Source: Rothia santali (GTDB lineage: Bacteria; Actinomycetota; Actinomycetes; Actinomycetales; Micrococcaceae). From it: a stretch of DNA of 64,000 nucleotides. Below, piece by piece: positions 39,977 to 48,328 of this stretch. Made by a program: the position numbers and the translations under genes. Below the pieces are notes generated by a model, which saw only the letters and a list, made by a program, of their open reading frames with translations, had not been told where the DNA came from and ran no database searches. The stretch is taken from contig NZ_JANAFB010000002.1 in assembly GCF_024199905.1 (NCBI RefSeq), positions 1 through 64,000 of the forward strand, given 5' to 3'. How positions within the stretch are numbered: the first letter of the stretch is position 1; each line of letters starts with the position of its first letter.

Positions 39977-40639
39977 TCACCCGGCCTGGAACTCGCCGTC
40001 GACCCAGCGGTAGTCGGTGAACTCGCCCGGCCCGTCCTGGACGCGGATGCGCGGCTCGCCGCTCTCCGGGTCGGCGTCGACGAGCTGCGCCTGGGCGAAC
40101 GGCGCGGACCCGTCCGAGGACGGCAGGGTGCCGCGCGAGTCGTAGCCGGACTCGGTGGGCGTGAGCACCGTCAGGCCGTCGCCGACGAGGTAGACGTTGC
40201 CGTGGATGTCGACGTTCCCGCCGTCCGGCAGGTCGATCTCGGGCACGGGCTGCACCTGGTCGGGTCCGAACCCGACGGCCTGGCCGCCCTCGGAGGAGGC
40301 GAAGCCGACGGCCCGGCCGTCCTGGTACACGGCGTAGGCCCCGTCACCGGTCGAGGGCGCAGACCCCGGCCCGCTCGTCGCCTGGAAGTAGGTGCGGATC
40401 TCCAGGGGGCCGAGGCGCGGGTGGTCGACCTGCAGGGATCCGGTCTGGTTCCAGACGCCCTGGCCGGTCCACGTGTCCGGGATGCCGGGCAGCTGGGGGC
40501 TGGCCGGGGCGCCGCCAGCCTCGCTCACGCAGTGAGGGGACGGTGCGCTCGCGGCGACGGCGGGGCTGCCGGCGAAGGGCGCGATCATCAGGGTCAGCGC
40601 CGCGGCGGCGGTGGTGGTCATCGTCGTCTTGCGACCCAT
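39977..40639 (-). CDS. Secreted protein of unknown function
   Basis: A 220-residue protein with a clear Sec signal peptide (MGRKTTMTTTAAAALTLMIA, cleavage after AVA near residue 29). The mature part is rich in beta-strand patterns (GAYAVYQDGRAVGFASSEGG, GNVDIHGNVYLVGDG) and has a single Cys near its start. No enzymatic motif is visible. AGGAGGTGACC, a near-perfect ribosome site, precedes the ATG. It is likely exported to the wall or medium, and stands alone, convergent with the membrane protein gene. Confidence 0.75.
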   Translation of the reverse strand: MGRKTTMTTTAAAALTLMIAPFAGSPAVAASAPSPHCVSEAGGAPASPQLPGIPDTWTGQGVWNQTGSLQVDHPRLGPLEIRTYFQATSGPGSAPSTGDGAYAVYQDGRAVGFASSEGGQAVGFGPDQVQPVPEIDLPDGGNVDIHGNVYLVGDGLTVLTPTESGYDSRGTLPSSDGSAPFAQAQLVDADPESGEPRIRVQDGPGEFTDYRWVDGEFQAG

Positions 40640-40872
40640 GGCGGGTCACCTCCTGGGCCGGGTGCTCCGCAGAAGGTCTTCCGCGAGGGGCGAGCGGCCC
40701 GGCGTCGATCGGTGTTGCCCTCCCGACCTTTCCAGCGGGGAGAGACGGCTCACAACGGCTCGGGGCGAGATGACGTGTCAGACGAGTCGTCCGCCCCGCG
40801 GCCGCGCGGCGTCGGGGCCGCAGATGACGATCCGGGGGGCGGGTCGCATTCCGCGCCGCCGCCCGCGGTCCC

Positions 40873-42090
40873 TCAGACCCGCTCGAGCAGCAGCGCCGCC
40901 CCCTGCCCGACGCCGACGCACATCGTCGCCAGCCCGCGCTCGGCGCCCTCGCGCTCCATCCGGCCCATCAGGGTGATCGCGATCCGCGAGCCCGAGGAGC
41001 CGAGCGGGTGCCCCAGGGCAATCGCGCCGCCGTCGCGGTTCACGGTCTCCGGATCCAGCCCCAGCCGCCGGACGCAGGCCAGGGACTGCGTCGCGAAAGC
41101 CTCGTTGAGCTCGACGGCGCCCACCGACGCCAGCTCCCACCCGGTCCGCTCCAGCGCCTTCCGCGTGGCCGGGACGGGCCCGATCCCCATGATCTCGGGC
41201 GCGACGCCGGCCGCCGCCGAGCCCGCGACCCGCACCCGCGGCGTCAGCCCCAGCCGCTCCACAGCCCGCTCCGAGGCGACGACCACCGCCGAGGCGCCGT
41301 CGTTGAGCGAGGAGGAGTTCCCGGCGGTCACGACGCCGCCGGGCCGCACCACGGGCTTCAGCCGCCCCAGCACCTCGGCCGTGGTGCCCGGCCGCGGCCC
41401 CTCGTCCGCGTCGACCGTGTGCGCCTCGCCCTTGTGGCCCCTCACCTCGACCGGCACGATCTCCTCCCGGAACGAGCCCGCCGCGATCGCTGCCAGCGCC
41501 CGCTCGTGGGAGCGCACCGCGAAGGCGTCGGCGTCCTCGCGGGTGATGCCGTCCACCGCGGCGAGCTCCTCGGCGGTCTCCGGCATGGAGTAGGTGGTCT
41601 TGCCGCCGCGGGACAGCTCGCCCGAGACGAACTCCGGGTGGGGGAACCGCCAGCCGATCGAGGTGTCCACGACCTCGCCCGGCTTGGCGAAGGGCTTCGA
41701 GGGCTTCTCCATGACCCAGGGCGCGCGGGACATCGACTCGACGCCGCCGGCCACCACGACGTCGGCGTCCCCGGCCCGGACCATCTGGGAGGCGAGCATG
41801 ATCGCCGACATCCCCGAGGCGCACAGCCGGTTGACGGTCAGCCCCGGCACTGAGTCCGGGTACCCGGCCAGCAGCCAGGCCATCCGGGCCACGTTGCGGT
41901 TCTCCTCGCCGGCGCCGTTGGCGTTGCCCAGGACGACCTCGTCCACGACGCCGGGGTCCCCGACGCCGGCCCGCTCCAGGGCGGCGCGCACGGTCAGCGC
42001 CGCGAGGTCGTCCGGGCGCACCGAGGAGAGCGCCCCGCCGTAGCGACCCACGGGGGTCCGCGCTCCCCCGACCAAGAATGCCTGTTCCAT
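40873..42090 (-). CDS. Acetyl-CoA acyltransferase (thiolase, PcaF/AtoB type)
   Basis: Cleaves or condenses acyl-CoA thioesters. The 405-residue intact thiolase has both catalytic cysteines: the acylated one in NRLCASGMSAIMLA and the deprotonating one in MCVGVGQGAALL (about residue 390). It also has the NEAFA motif and GHPLGSSGSR. It is close in layout to beta-ketoadipyl-CoA thiolase, but no other aromatic catabolic genes are adjacent, so fatty-acid or ketoadipate degradation cannot be separated. It is divergent from a LysR gene 136 bases away, which presumably regulates it. Confidence 0.92.
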   Translation of the reverse strand: MEQAFLVGGARTPVGRYGGALSSVRPDDLAALTVRAALERAGVGDPGVVDEVVLGNANGAGEENRNVARMAWLLAGYPDSVPGLTVNRLCASGMSAIMLASQMVRAGDADVVVAGGVESMSRAPWVMEKPSKPFAKPGEVVDTSIGWRFPHPEFVSGELSRGGKTTYSMPETAEELAAVDGITREDADAFAVRSHERALAAIAAGSFREEIVPVEVRGHKGEAHTVDADEGPRPGTTAEVLGRLKPVVRPGGVVTAGNSSSLNDGASAVVVASERAVERLGLTPRVRVAGSAAAGVAPEIMGIGPVPATRKALERTGWELASVGAVELNEAFATQSLACVRRLGLDPETVNRDGGAIALGHPLGSSGSRIAITLMGRMEREGAERGLATMCVGVGQGAALLLERV

Positions 42091-42138
42091 GACCCATCCG
42101 TTCCTCGACGTCTAGATCACAACTTGTCACGGGATGCT

Positions 42139-42152
42139 TATTGCGTCCAATA
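42139..42152. promoter_or_regulatory. Candidate LysR operator between thiolase and LysR genes
   Basis: TATTG and CAATA are perfect 5-base arms around CGTC, containing a T-N11-A arrangement typical of LysR binding boxes. The site lies about 50 bases before the thiolase start and 75 before the LysR start, where a divergent-promoter operator is expected. Binding is inferred from position and symmetry only. Confidence 0.5.
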
Positions 42153-42226
42153 GTCAGTCGCGACCGTTGTCATAAGCTGGAGTGATCAATGCGCCCGCGG
42201 AGGGGACGCGCCACGGAGGAGGGCAC

Positions 42227-43126
42227 ATGGAGCTGAGGCACCTGACGGGGTTCATCGCGACCGCCGAGGAGCTGCACTTCGGCCGGGCCGCGCGGCGGCT
42301 GCACCTGGCCCAGCCCGCGCTGAGCCAGCAGATCCGGCAGCTGGAGGCCGAGCTCGGCGTCGAGCTCTTCCACCGCAGCACGCGCTCGGTGGTCCTGAGC
42401 GACGCCGGTGCGGCCCTGCTGGAGCCCGCCCGGAAGATCCTGGAGGACGTCGAGCTGCTGCGGCGGCGGGCCACGCTGGGGGCGGGCGAGATCGCCGGGC
42501 GGGTCACGCTCGGGTTCACCGGGGCGAGCAGCCGCGGCGTCCTGCCCGAGCTCGCCCGCGCCGTACGGGCGGAGCGGCCCGGGATCGAGCTGGTCCTCGT
42601 GGGGCAGACCTACGCCGGGACGGCCGTGGCGGACATCGCGGCCGGGCGGCTCGACATCGGCTTCGCGCGGCTGCCCGTCGCCGACCCCGGCCTGCGCACG
42701 CTGGCCTTCGCCCGGGAGGAGCTCGTCGTCGCGCTCCCCTCGGACCATCCGTTGGCCGAGCGGGAGCGGATCGCGGTGGCCGAACTGGCCGGGGAGCCGT
42801 TCGTGACCTTCCCGGGAGTGCAGGGCTCCAGCGTCCGGGACGCCCTGGTCCGGGCGGCCCTCGACGCCGGGTTCGCGCCGCGGATCGTGCAGGAGGCGCC
42901 GGACTCGTACACGATCCTGAGCCTCGTCGCGGCCGGGGTGGGGGTGACCCTGACCGTCTCATCGGTACGGCACATCGCGACGCCGGGGCTGGTCTTCCGC
43001 GAGCTGACGGACCCGCCGGCGCCGCTGGAGGCCGTGCTGGTCTCGCGGCGGGAGGAGCGCTCGGCCGCGGTGCGGGCGGTGTGGGAGATCGCCGGGCGGG
43101 TGCTGAGTGCGGGCGCGGACGGTTGA
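42227..43126 (+). CDS. LysR-family transcriptional regulator
   Basis: A 299-residue LTTR with the amino-terminal winged helix MELRHLTGFIATAEELHFGR and RAARRLHLAQPALSQQIRQL, and an effector-binding domain from about residue 90. ATG 42227 follows GGAGGAGGG and starts the conserved MELRHL helix; the in-frame GTG 42182 is less likely. It probably controls the divergent thiolase. A decayed copy of its effector domain (residues about 150-240) lies 2.2 kb downstream at 45117-45383. Confidence 0.92.
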   Translation: MELRHLTGFIATAEELHFGRAARRLHLAQPALSQQIRQLEAELGVELFHRSTRSVVLSDAGAALLEPARKILEDVELLRRRATLGAGEIAGRVTLGFTGASSRGVLPELARAVRAERPGIELVLVGQTYAGTAVADIAAGRLDIGFARLPVADPGLRTLAFAREELVVALPSDHPLAERERIAVAELAGEPFVTFPGVQGSSVRDALVRAALDAGFAPRIVQEAPDSYTILSLVAAGVGVTLTVSSVRHIATPGLVFRELTDPPAPLEAVLVSRREERSAAVRAVWEIAGRVLSAGADG

Positions 43127-43260
43127 CCGGGGCCGGTGAGGCGCGGCCTGCGGGGTGGGGCCGACGGGTCGGGGTCTGCGCGGTGGGGCCGGTGCGCCGG
43201 GAGCCGCGGGTGGGGTCGACGAGCCGCGCTCGGCGCGAGAGCGGCTCGAGGTGACATCGC

Positions 43261-43284
43261 ATAAACATATTGCAATGTGTTTAT
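43261..43284. promoter_or_regulatory. ArsR operator palindrome
   Basis: A 24-base palindrome with outer arms ATAAACA (43261-43267) and TGTTTAT (43278-43284) and inner symmetry ATTG/CAAT. Eleven of the twelve symmetric base pairs match. It is AT-rich within GC-rich DNA and lies 20 bases before the ArsR start. This is the size and form of operators bound by metal-sensing ArsR/SmtB dimers, pointing to autorepression. Confidence 0.72.
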
Positions 43285-43304
43285 GTGTGTGATTGACTCG
43301 ATCC

Positions 43305-43937
43305 ATGCGAGACGAACCCGGCCTGACCGCGGCGGCACAGCTGTTCAAGGTGCTGGGAAACGAGTCCCGGCTGAGCCTGCTGCTGCTCGTGAAGAGCCGG
43401 CCGCAGACCGTGGGTGAGCTGGTCGAGGCGTCCGGCCTCTCCCAGCCGCTCGTCTCGCAGCATCTGAAGACGCTCCGCCTCGCGGGGCTCGTCACGGCCG
43501 ACCGGCACAGCAGGCAGGTCGTCCACTCGATCGCCGACGACCACGTGGCCCACGTGGTGGCCGACGCTCTCGCCCACGTCCGGGAGGGCGCCCCGCACTC
43601 CTCGGACGCACCCCGACCACATCCTCCGGAAGGATCCGCCATGAGCACCACCGACACCCACGCCGAGCACACCGTCGCCGAGCACGAGCACGGCGAGAAC
43701 TGCGGCCACGAGGCCGTGGAGCACGGCGACCACGTGGACTACGTCCACGGCACCCACCGCCACGCCCTGCACGAGGACCACTACGACGAGCACGAGGCCG
43801 TCGCCGAGCACTCGGTGGCCGAGCACGAGCACGGCGAGGGCTGCGGCCACGAGACGGTGGAGCACGGCGACCACGTCGACTACCTCCACGACGGCCACCA
43901 GCACGCCGCCCACGGGGACCACTACGACGAGCACTGA
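43305..43937 (+). CDS. ArsR/SmtB repressor fused to a His-rich metal-binding tail
   Basis: Residues 1-100 are an ArsR-type winged helix (LFKVLGNESRLSLLLL; recognition helix SGLSQPLVSQHLKTLRLAGLV) ending in a helix with HVAHVVADALAHV, where an alpha-5-type metal site would lie. Residues 113-210 hold two copies of a His/Glu/Asp-rich unit (AEHEHGE(N/G)CGHE, VEHGDHVDY(V/L)H) that should bind zinc or a similar ion. A ribosome site (GGAAGGA, 43628-43634) and ATG at 43641 occur at the junction, so the tail may also be made separately. In relatives I know, the two parts are usually separate genes. No metal exporter is adjacent. ATG 43305 was chosen over a start at 43293. Confidence 0.82.
   Translation: MRDEPGLTAAAQLFKVLGNESRLSLLLLVKSRPQTVGELVEASGLSQPLVSQHLKTLRLAGLVTADRHSRQVVHSIADDHVAHVVADALAHVREGAPHSSDAPRPHPPEGSAMSTTDTHAEHTVAEHEHGENCGHEAVEHGDHVDYVHGTHRHALHEDHYDEHEAVAEHSVAEHEHGEGCGHETVEHGDHVDYLHDGHQHAAHGDHYDEH
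43641..43937 (+). other. Possible internal start: separate His-rich metal-binding protein
   Basis: ATG 43641 has a good Shine-Dalgarno six bases upstream and begins MSTTDTHAEHTVAEHEH. Initiation here would give a 98-residue protein of two His-rich repeats in the same frame as ArsR, so both a fusion and a free tail could be made from one mRNA. Confidence 0.5.
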
Positions 43938-43943
43938 GCCGTG

Positions 43944-43992
43944 CGGGCGGTGAGCCGTCCTGGCGCCAAGTCATCCGGGCGGTGAGCCGTCC
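43944..43992. repeat. 17-base direct repeat downstream of ArsR
   Basis: CGGGCGGTGAGCCGTCC occurs twice exactly, at 43944-43960 and 43976-43992, a 32-base period, in the gap between the convergent ArsR and methyltransferase genes. Function unknown. Confidence 0.7.
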
Positions 43993-44007
43993 GGACGCGC
44001 CGCCGGC

Positions 44008-44745
44008 TCACCCCTTCACGAGCAGCCAGTGCGCGCCGTCGACCCGCCGCGCCGAAAGCCCGACGTCGGCCGCCTCGGCGACCAGCACGTCCGCTTCGGG
44101 ATGGCGGTAGTCGAACTCGGCGACGTCCTCGACGACGACCCGCTCCCCCTCCAGCGTCAGGTAGGTCATGCGCCAGCGCATGAGCTCGGCGTCGGCGCCG
44201 CCCGCCGGCCACGCCTCGGCGATGCACCGGTAGGTGAGGTCGCCGATCACCGCGGCCGTGAACTCCTCGGCGGGGAGCTCGGTGGGCCGAGCCGGCGGCA
44301 GGAGGTCCAGGAGCGCGCCGCCGCCGCGGGGAAGCCGGGCGGCGAGCTCGGCCAGGACGGCCCGGCGCTCCCCGCCGTCGAAGTGGCCGATGACCCCGAG
44401 CGCGAGCGCGCCGCCGAGCCGCCGGGGCAGGTCCGCGGAGAAGAAGTCCTCGGGGTGCACCGTGATCCGCTCGAACCACTCCGGGTGCTCGGCGATCCGC
44501 CCCAGGGCGAGCGAGCGCATCGAGCGGCTGGGCTCGATCGCCATCACGCGGGCGGACGGGACGCGGTCCAGGATGACAGCGGCGGCGGCCGCGGATCCGG
44601 CGCCGACGTCGAGGATCGGCCCTTCCTCCGGGCGCAGCAGCGGCAGCAGCTCGCCCAGCGCCGCGAGCCGGGCCGGCCGCGCCGGAGCCGAGAAGAGGTC
44701 GAAGGCGGAGGCCGTCGCCGCATAGGATTCCCGCTCCGCGACCAT
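44008..44745 (-). CDS. Class I SAM-dependent methyltransferase (paralogue of the operon enzyme)
   Basis: A 245-residue cytosolic methyltransferase: motif I ILDVGAGSAAAAAVIL, acidic residue in MAIEPSRSMRS, and motif LGVIGHFDGGERRAV. It shares GPILDVGAGS, the PSAR and EPS motifs and MRWR with the enzyme at 23446-24180, so both belong to one subfamily. It stands alone, convergent with ArsR. An ATGAG-T-CTCAT palindrome lies about 60 bases before its start. A decayed fragment of its 3' half is found at about 52420-52680. Substrate unknown. Confidence 0.82.
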   Translation of the reverse strand: MVAERESYAATASAFDLFSAPARPARLAALGELLPLLRPEEGPILDVGAGSAAAAAVILDRVPSARVMAIEPSRSMRSLALGRIAEHPEWFERITVHPEDFFSADLPRRLGGALALGVIGHFDGGERRAVLAELAARLPRGGGALLDLLPPARPTELPAEEFTAAVIGDLTYRCIAEAWPAGGADAELMRWRMTYLTLEGERVVVEDVAEFDYRHPEADVLVAEAADVGLSARRVDGAHWLLVKG

Positions 44746-44802
44746 GCGGCCCCCTCACCCCGCTCCTTGGCGGATCGACTGGTGCCAGCATAGTCTTTGC
44801 GA

Positions 44803-44813
44803 ATGAGTCTCAT
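44803..44813. promoter_or_regulatory. Short palindrome before the methyltransferase
   Basis: ATGAGTCTCAT is a perfect 5-base inverted repeat around one base. Its half-site ATGAG equals the outer half-site of the Zur-like box at 7736-7752. It is too short for assignment but well placed, 58 bases upstream of the methyltransferase ATG on the minus strand. The following 300 bases (44814-45116) hold no gene I can support. Confidence 0.35.
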
Positions 44814-45116
44814 CAAGATTCAGCGTTCTCACCGGTGGCACGGGTCCATCAAACCCTGCCCTGCCTCGACGCCGGCAAGGGACGACGCCGTGCAACGCTT
44901 CCGAACGCCTCGCCCTGCCGCCCATCCGGACGGCCCGGCCTGCTCCGCTTCACCCCTGCCCCACCGTCTCAGAGAGCCGGCACCGGTACCGCGTTCCCGC
45001 CATCGGCTGCACGAACGCCACGGGCTGAGCACGCTGAGGCGAGCCCGGCTGAGGAAGCCGAGGTGAGTGCCGCATCGTTCGTCGGCGGCCGGGCGGCCGG
45101 GGCCAGCGTGCCGACT

Positions 45117-45383
45117 CGGCTCCCCCTCGCGGACCCGGGGTTGCAGAGCATCGTCTTCGCCCGCGAGGAGCTGGTGGTCGCGCTGCCCTCCGACCACCCC
45201 CTGGCCTGGCGGGGGCGGGTCATGATCGCCGACCTCGCCGGGGAGCCCTTCGTGACCTTCCCGGGCGCGCAGGGCTCGAGCGTCCGGGAGGCGCTCCTGC
45301 GGGTGGCCGTGGAGGCGGGGTTCGCCCCCACGATCGTCCGGGAGGCACCGGACTCGTCCGCGATCCTGAGCCTCAGCGCGGCA
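45117..45383 (+). pseudogene. Fragment of a LysR effector domain
   Basis: Codes for RLPLADPGLQSIVFAREE...VVALPSDHPLAWRGR...GEPFVTFPGAQGSSVRE...ILSLSAAG, closely matching residues of the intact LysR at 42227 in order and strand. There is no HTH part upstream and the match ends where the ABC ATPase gene comes in from the other side, overlapping its stop. It is clearly a relic of a duplication. Confidence 0.8.
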
Positions 45384-46161
45384 GGACCACGGGCTTCCCG
45401 GTGTCCGGGTCCTCGATCACGCGGGACTCCAGGCCGTAGATCGCCCGCATGTTGTCCTCCGTGATGATCTCCTCGGGGCTTCCCACGGCCACGACCTTCC
45501 CGTCCTTCATGGTCACCATGTCGGTCGCGAAGCGCGCCGCCTGGTTCAGCTCGTGCAGCACGGCCACCACGGTCCGCCCCGAGGCGCGCAGCCGCTCCAG
45601 CAGCTTCAGGATCTCGACCTGGTGCGTGACGTCGAGATAGGTGGTGGGTTCGTCCAGCAGCAGCAGGTCGGTCTCCTGCGCCAGGACCAGCGAGATCCAC
45701 ACCCGCTGCCGCTGCCCGCCGGAGAGGGTGTCCACGGAGCGGTGCGCGAGGTGGTCCACCGCGGTGACCCGCATGGCCTCCGTGATCGCGCCCTCGTCCT
45801 CGGGACTCCACTGGCTCATGAGCGACTGGTGGGGGAAGCGCCCGCGGGCCACGAGGTTCTGGACCGAGATGCCCTCCGGGACGGAGGGGCTCTGCGGCAG
45901 CAGGGCGAGGCTCTTGGCGAGCTCTCGGGTCTTCATCCGCGCGATGTCCTGCCCGTCCAGGGTCACGACGCCGGAGCGCGGCTTGAGCAGCCGCCCCAGC
46001 GTGCGCAGGATCGTCGACTTCCCACAGGCGTTGGGGCCGAGGATCACGGTGAAGGAGCCCTCGGCCACGCTGACCGTGACGTCGTCGAGCACGAGGGACG
46101 TGTCCTTGTAGCCGACCTTCAGCCGGTCGCCGAGCAGGCGCTCTGAGGGGGATGCGGTCAT
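45373..46161 (-). CDS. Iron-siderophore ABC transporter ATP-binding protein (FecE/FepC type)
   Basis: A 262-residue ATPase that powers siderophore import: Walker A GPNACGKST, Q-loop LLPQSPSVPEG, signature [10 protein letters not shown], Walker B DLLLLDEPTTYLD and the H-loop AVLHELNQAAR, all in the FecE/FepC pattern (QSP and TYLD are family hallmarks). ATG 46161 has an excellent AAGGAGAA site. An in-frame ATG at 46215 overlaps the permease stop and could give an 18-residue longer form. It is the last gene of the operon. Confidence 0.93.
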   Translation of the reverse strand: MTASPSERLLGDRLKVGYKDTSLVLDDVTVSVAEGSFTVILGPNACGKSTILRTLGRLLKPRSGVVTLDGQDIARMKTRELAKSLALLPQSPSVPEGISVQNLVARGRFPHQSLMSQWSPEDEGAITEAMRVTAVDHLAHRSVDTLSGGQRQRVWISLVLAQETDLLLLDEPTTYLDVTHQVEILKLLERLRASGRTVVAVLHELNQAARFATDMVTMKDGKVVAVGSPEEIITEDNMRAIYGLESRVIEDPDTGKPVVLPR

Positions 46162-46211
46162 GGGTTCTCCTTGTGCGGTCCTGCCGGCGAGCGGGATGGG
46201 CGATGCGTGGC

Positions 46212-47294
46212 TCATGCGCGCCGGCCCTCCCGGAACAGGAGCCAGACGAGGTAGAGACCGCCGATGCACACGGTCACCGCGCCCACCGGCACGGAGGCGG
46301 CGGGGATCAGGTGCTGGGCGATGAGGTCGGCCCCGGCGAGCAGGACCATCCCCACCAGCGCGGAGCCGAGCACGTCCAGCGAACCGCCGTTGGGACGGAT
46401 CCGCTGGGCGATCTGGGGAGCGGCGAGGGCGATGAAAGAGATCGGCCCGGTGACCGCCGTGACCAGAGCCGTCATCATCACGCCGATGACCACCAGCGCG
46501 AGCTTGGAGCTCTCCACGCGGACGCCGAGCATGGTGGCGGTGTCGTCGCCCAGCTCCAGGCCGCCCACGCGCCGGTTCAACCACGGCAGCCACAGCGCGA
46601 CGAGCAGCGCCACCCCGCCGGCCCACAGCAGCGGCTCCCAGCGCAGCCCGTTGAGCGTCCCCGCACCCCACACCGCGGCGCGCAGGGCGAGGTCGAGGTC
46701 CCCCTTGACGATGAACCACGTGTTGGCCGAGGAGAGCATCGCCGAGACCGCGATGCCCACGATGATCAGCCGGAAGCCCTGCAGGCCGCGCGAATAGGCC
46801 AGCAGGTAGATGACCGCGGCTGTCACCAGCCCCCCGACGACGGCGCCCGCAGCGTACGCCAGGTACCCGGTCCCGCCGAAGGTGATCACCAGCAGCACCC
46901 CGGAGTACGCCCCGGTGTTCAGCCCGATGATGTCGGGGCTGCCCAGTGCGTTGCTGGTCAGCGACTGGAACAGGGCGCCGCTGACGCCCAGGCAGGCCCC
47001 GAAGACCAGCGCGGCCACCGCCCGGGGCGCCCGCCACTCGACCACGACCTTGTGGTCCAGCCGGCTGGCGTCGGGCGTGAAGGCCCCCAGGACGCGGCCC
47101 AGCGGCAGGATCGTGTCCCCCAGAGACAGCGCGGTGAGCAGGATGACCACCCCGACGACGCCGAGGATCGCGGCGGTGACCAGATGACCCACGGAGATCC
47201 GGCGGCTGAGCGGACCGAGGCGCAGGGTCAGGTAGCGCGGCTCGCGGGGGGAGCCGGCGCGCTCGGAGCGGCGGGTCACGGCGGGGGCGCTCAC
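46212..47294 (-). CDS. Iron-siderophore ABC transporter permease (FecCD family)
   Basis: A 360-residue permease of the BtuC/FecCD fold with about ten membrane helices, marked by WRAPRAVAALVFGACLGVSG, SNALGSPDIIGLNTGA and FIALAAPQIAQRI. The GTG start overlaps the stop of the upstream permease gene. The two permeases differ in sequence, so they should form a heterodimer with the ATPase. Confidence 0.92.
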   Translation of the reverse strand: MSAPAVTRRSERAGSPREPRYLTLRLGPLSRRISVGHLVTAAILGVVGVVILLTALSLGDTILPLGRVLGAFTPDASRLDHKVVVEWRAPRAVAALVFGACLGVSGALFQSLTSNALGSPDIIGLNTGAYSGVLLVITFGGTGYLAYAAGAVVGGLVTAAVIYLLAYSRGLQGFRLIIVGIAVSAMLSSANTWFIVKGDLDLALRAAVWGAGTLNGLRWEPLLWAGGVALLVALWLPWLNRRVGGLELGDDTATMLGVRVESSKLALVVIGVMMTALVTAVTGPISFIALAAPQIAQRIRPNGGSLDVLGSALVGMVLLAGADLIAQHLIPAASVPVGAVTVCIGGLYLVWLLFREGRRA

Positions 47295-48328
47295 AGGCTC
47301 CTCCTTCCGGCCCGGCGCACCAGGACGATGAGCACGGGCGCGCCGATGAAGGCGGTCATGATGCCGGCCTGCAGCTCGGCGGGGATCACGACGACGCGGC
47401 CCAGGATGTCCGCGGCGAGCAGCAGCACCGGCGCCAGGATGAGGGAGAAGATCAGGATCCAGCGCTGGTCGGGACCGGTCAGGAACCGCACGGCGTGCGG
47501 GACCATGAGCCCGATGAAGGAGATGGGGCCGGCCGCGGCGGTCGCCGCGCCGCACAGCACGGTCACGACCACCACGACGACGACCCGCAGGGTGCCGACG
47601 TGGACGCCCACGGAGCGGGCGACGTCGTCCCCCAGCGCCAACGCGTTCAGCGAGCGGGCGCACAGGACGCCGACCACCAGGGCGACGGCGATGAACGGCA
47701 GGATCGTGCCGACGGTCCCCGGCGGCCGGTCGGCCAGGCTGCCGGCTCCCCAGAACCGCATCTGGTCGAAGACGTGCGGGCGCAGCAGGGCCAGCGACTG
47801 GCTCGCGCCGAGGAAGACGGCGCTGAGCGCCACCCCCACCAGGGTCAGCCGCACCGGTGTGATCCCGCCGGGGGCGCGCGCGGCGATGGCGTAGACCATG
47901 ACCGCCGCGATCAGGGCCCCGAGGAAGCCGATCCACAGGTACTGGTCGATGCTCGTGACGCCCAGGATCGCCACACCCAGGGCGATGGCCAGCCCGGCGC
48001 CGGCGTTGACGCCGAGGATGCCCGGGTCGCCCAGCGGGTTGCGGGTCACGGCCTGCGCCAGCGCCCCGGAGACCCCGAGCGCGGCGCCGACCAGCACCGC
48101 GAGCACGGTCCGGGGGATCCGCACGTCGCGGATGGTGGAGTGGTCGATCAGCCGCTCGGGGCTCCACAGCGCCTGCCAGACGATACCGGGGGCGATCTGC
48201 CCCGAGCCGACGAACAGGCTCAGCAGACACGCCAGCAGGAGCAGCGCCAGGGAGGCCGTCAGGCCGATCCACAGCGTGGTCCGGGGGCGGGTGCGGGGCT
48301 GCACGGCCGTCGTCGTGCTCGCGGTCAT
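47291..48328 (-). CDS. Iron-siderophore ABC transporter permease (FecCD family)
   Basis: A 345-residue BtuC-fold permease: IRDVRIPRTVLAVLVGAALG, TRNPLGDPGILGVNAGAG, the cytoplasmic coupling loop near GDDVARSVGV, and FIGLMVPHAVRFLTGPD. ATG 48328 overlaps the stop of the siderophore-interacting protein (ATGA), excluding the longer Arg-rich frame upstream. Together with the other permease, the ATPase and the binding protein it makes a full type II importer. Confidence 0.93.
   Translation of the reverse strand: MTASTTTAVQPRTRPRTTLWIGLTASLALLLLACLLSLFVGSGQIAPGIVWQALWSPERLIDHSTIRDVRIPRTVLAVLVGAALGVSGALAQAVTRNPLGDPGILGVNAGAGLAIALGVAILGVTSIDQYLWIGFLGALIAAVMVYAIAARAPGGITPVRLTLVGVALSAVFLGASQSLALLRPHVFDQMRFWGAGSLADRPPGTVGTILPFIAVALVVGVLCARSLNALALGDDVARSVGVHVGTLRVVVVVVVTVLCGAATAAAGPISFIGLMVPHAVRFLTGPDQRWILIFSLILAPVLLLAADILGRVVVIPAELQAGIMTAFIGAPVLIVLVRRAGRRSL

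Noticed and set aside
44814-45116. A coding start for a full LysR gene upstream of the fragment at 45117
   Set aside because: The upstream codons show no HTH and no similarity to the intact regulator. Only the effector-domain piece is supported.
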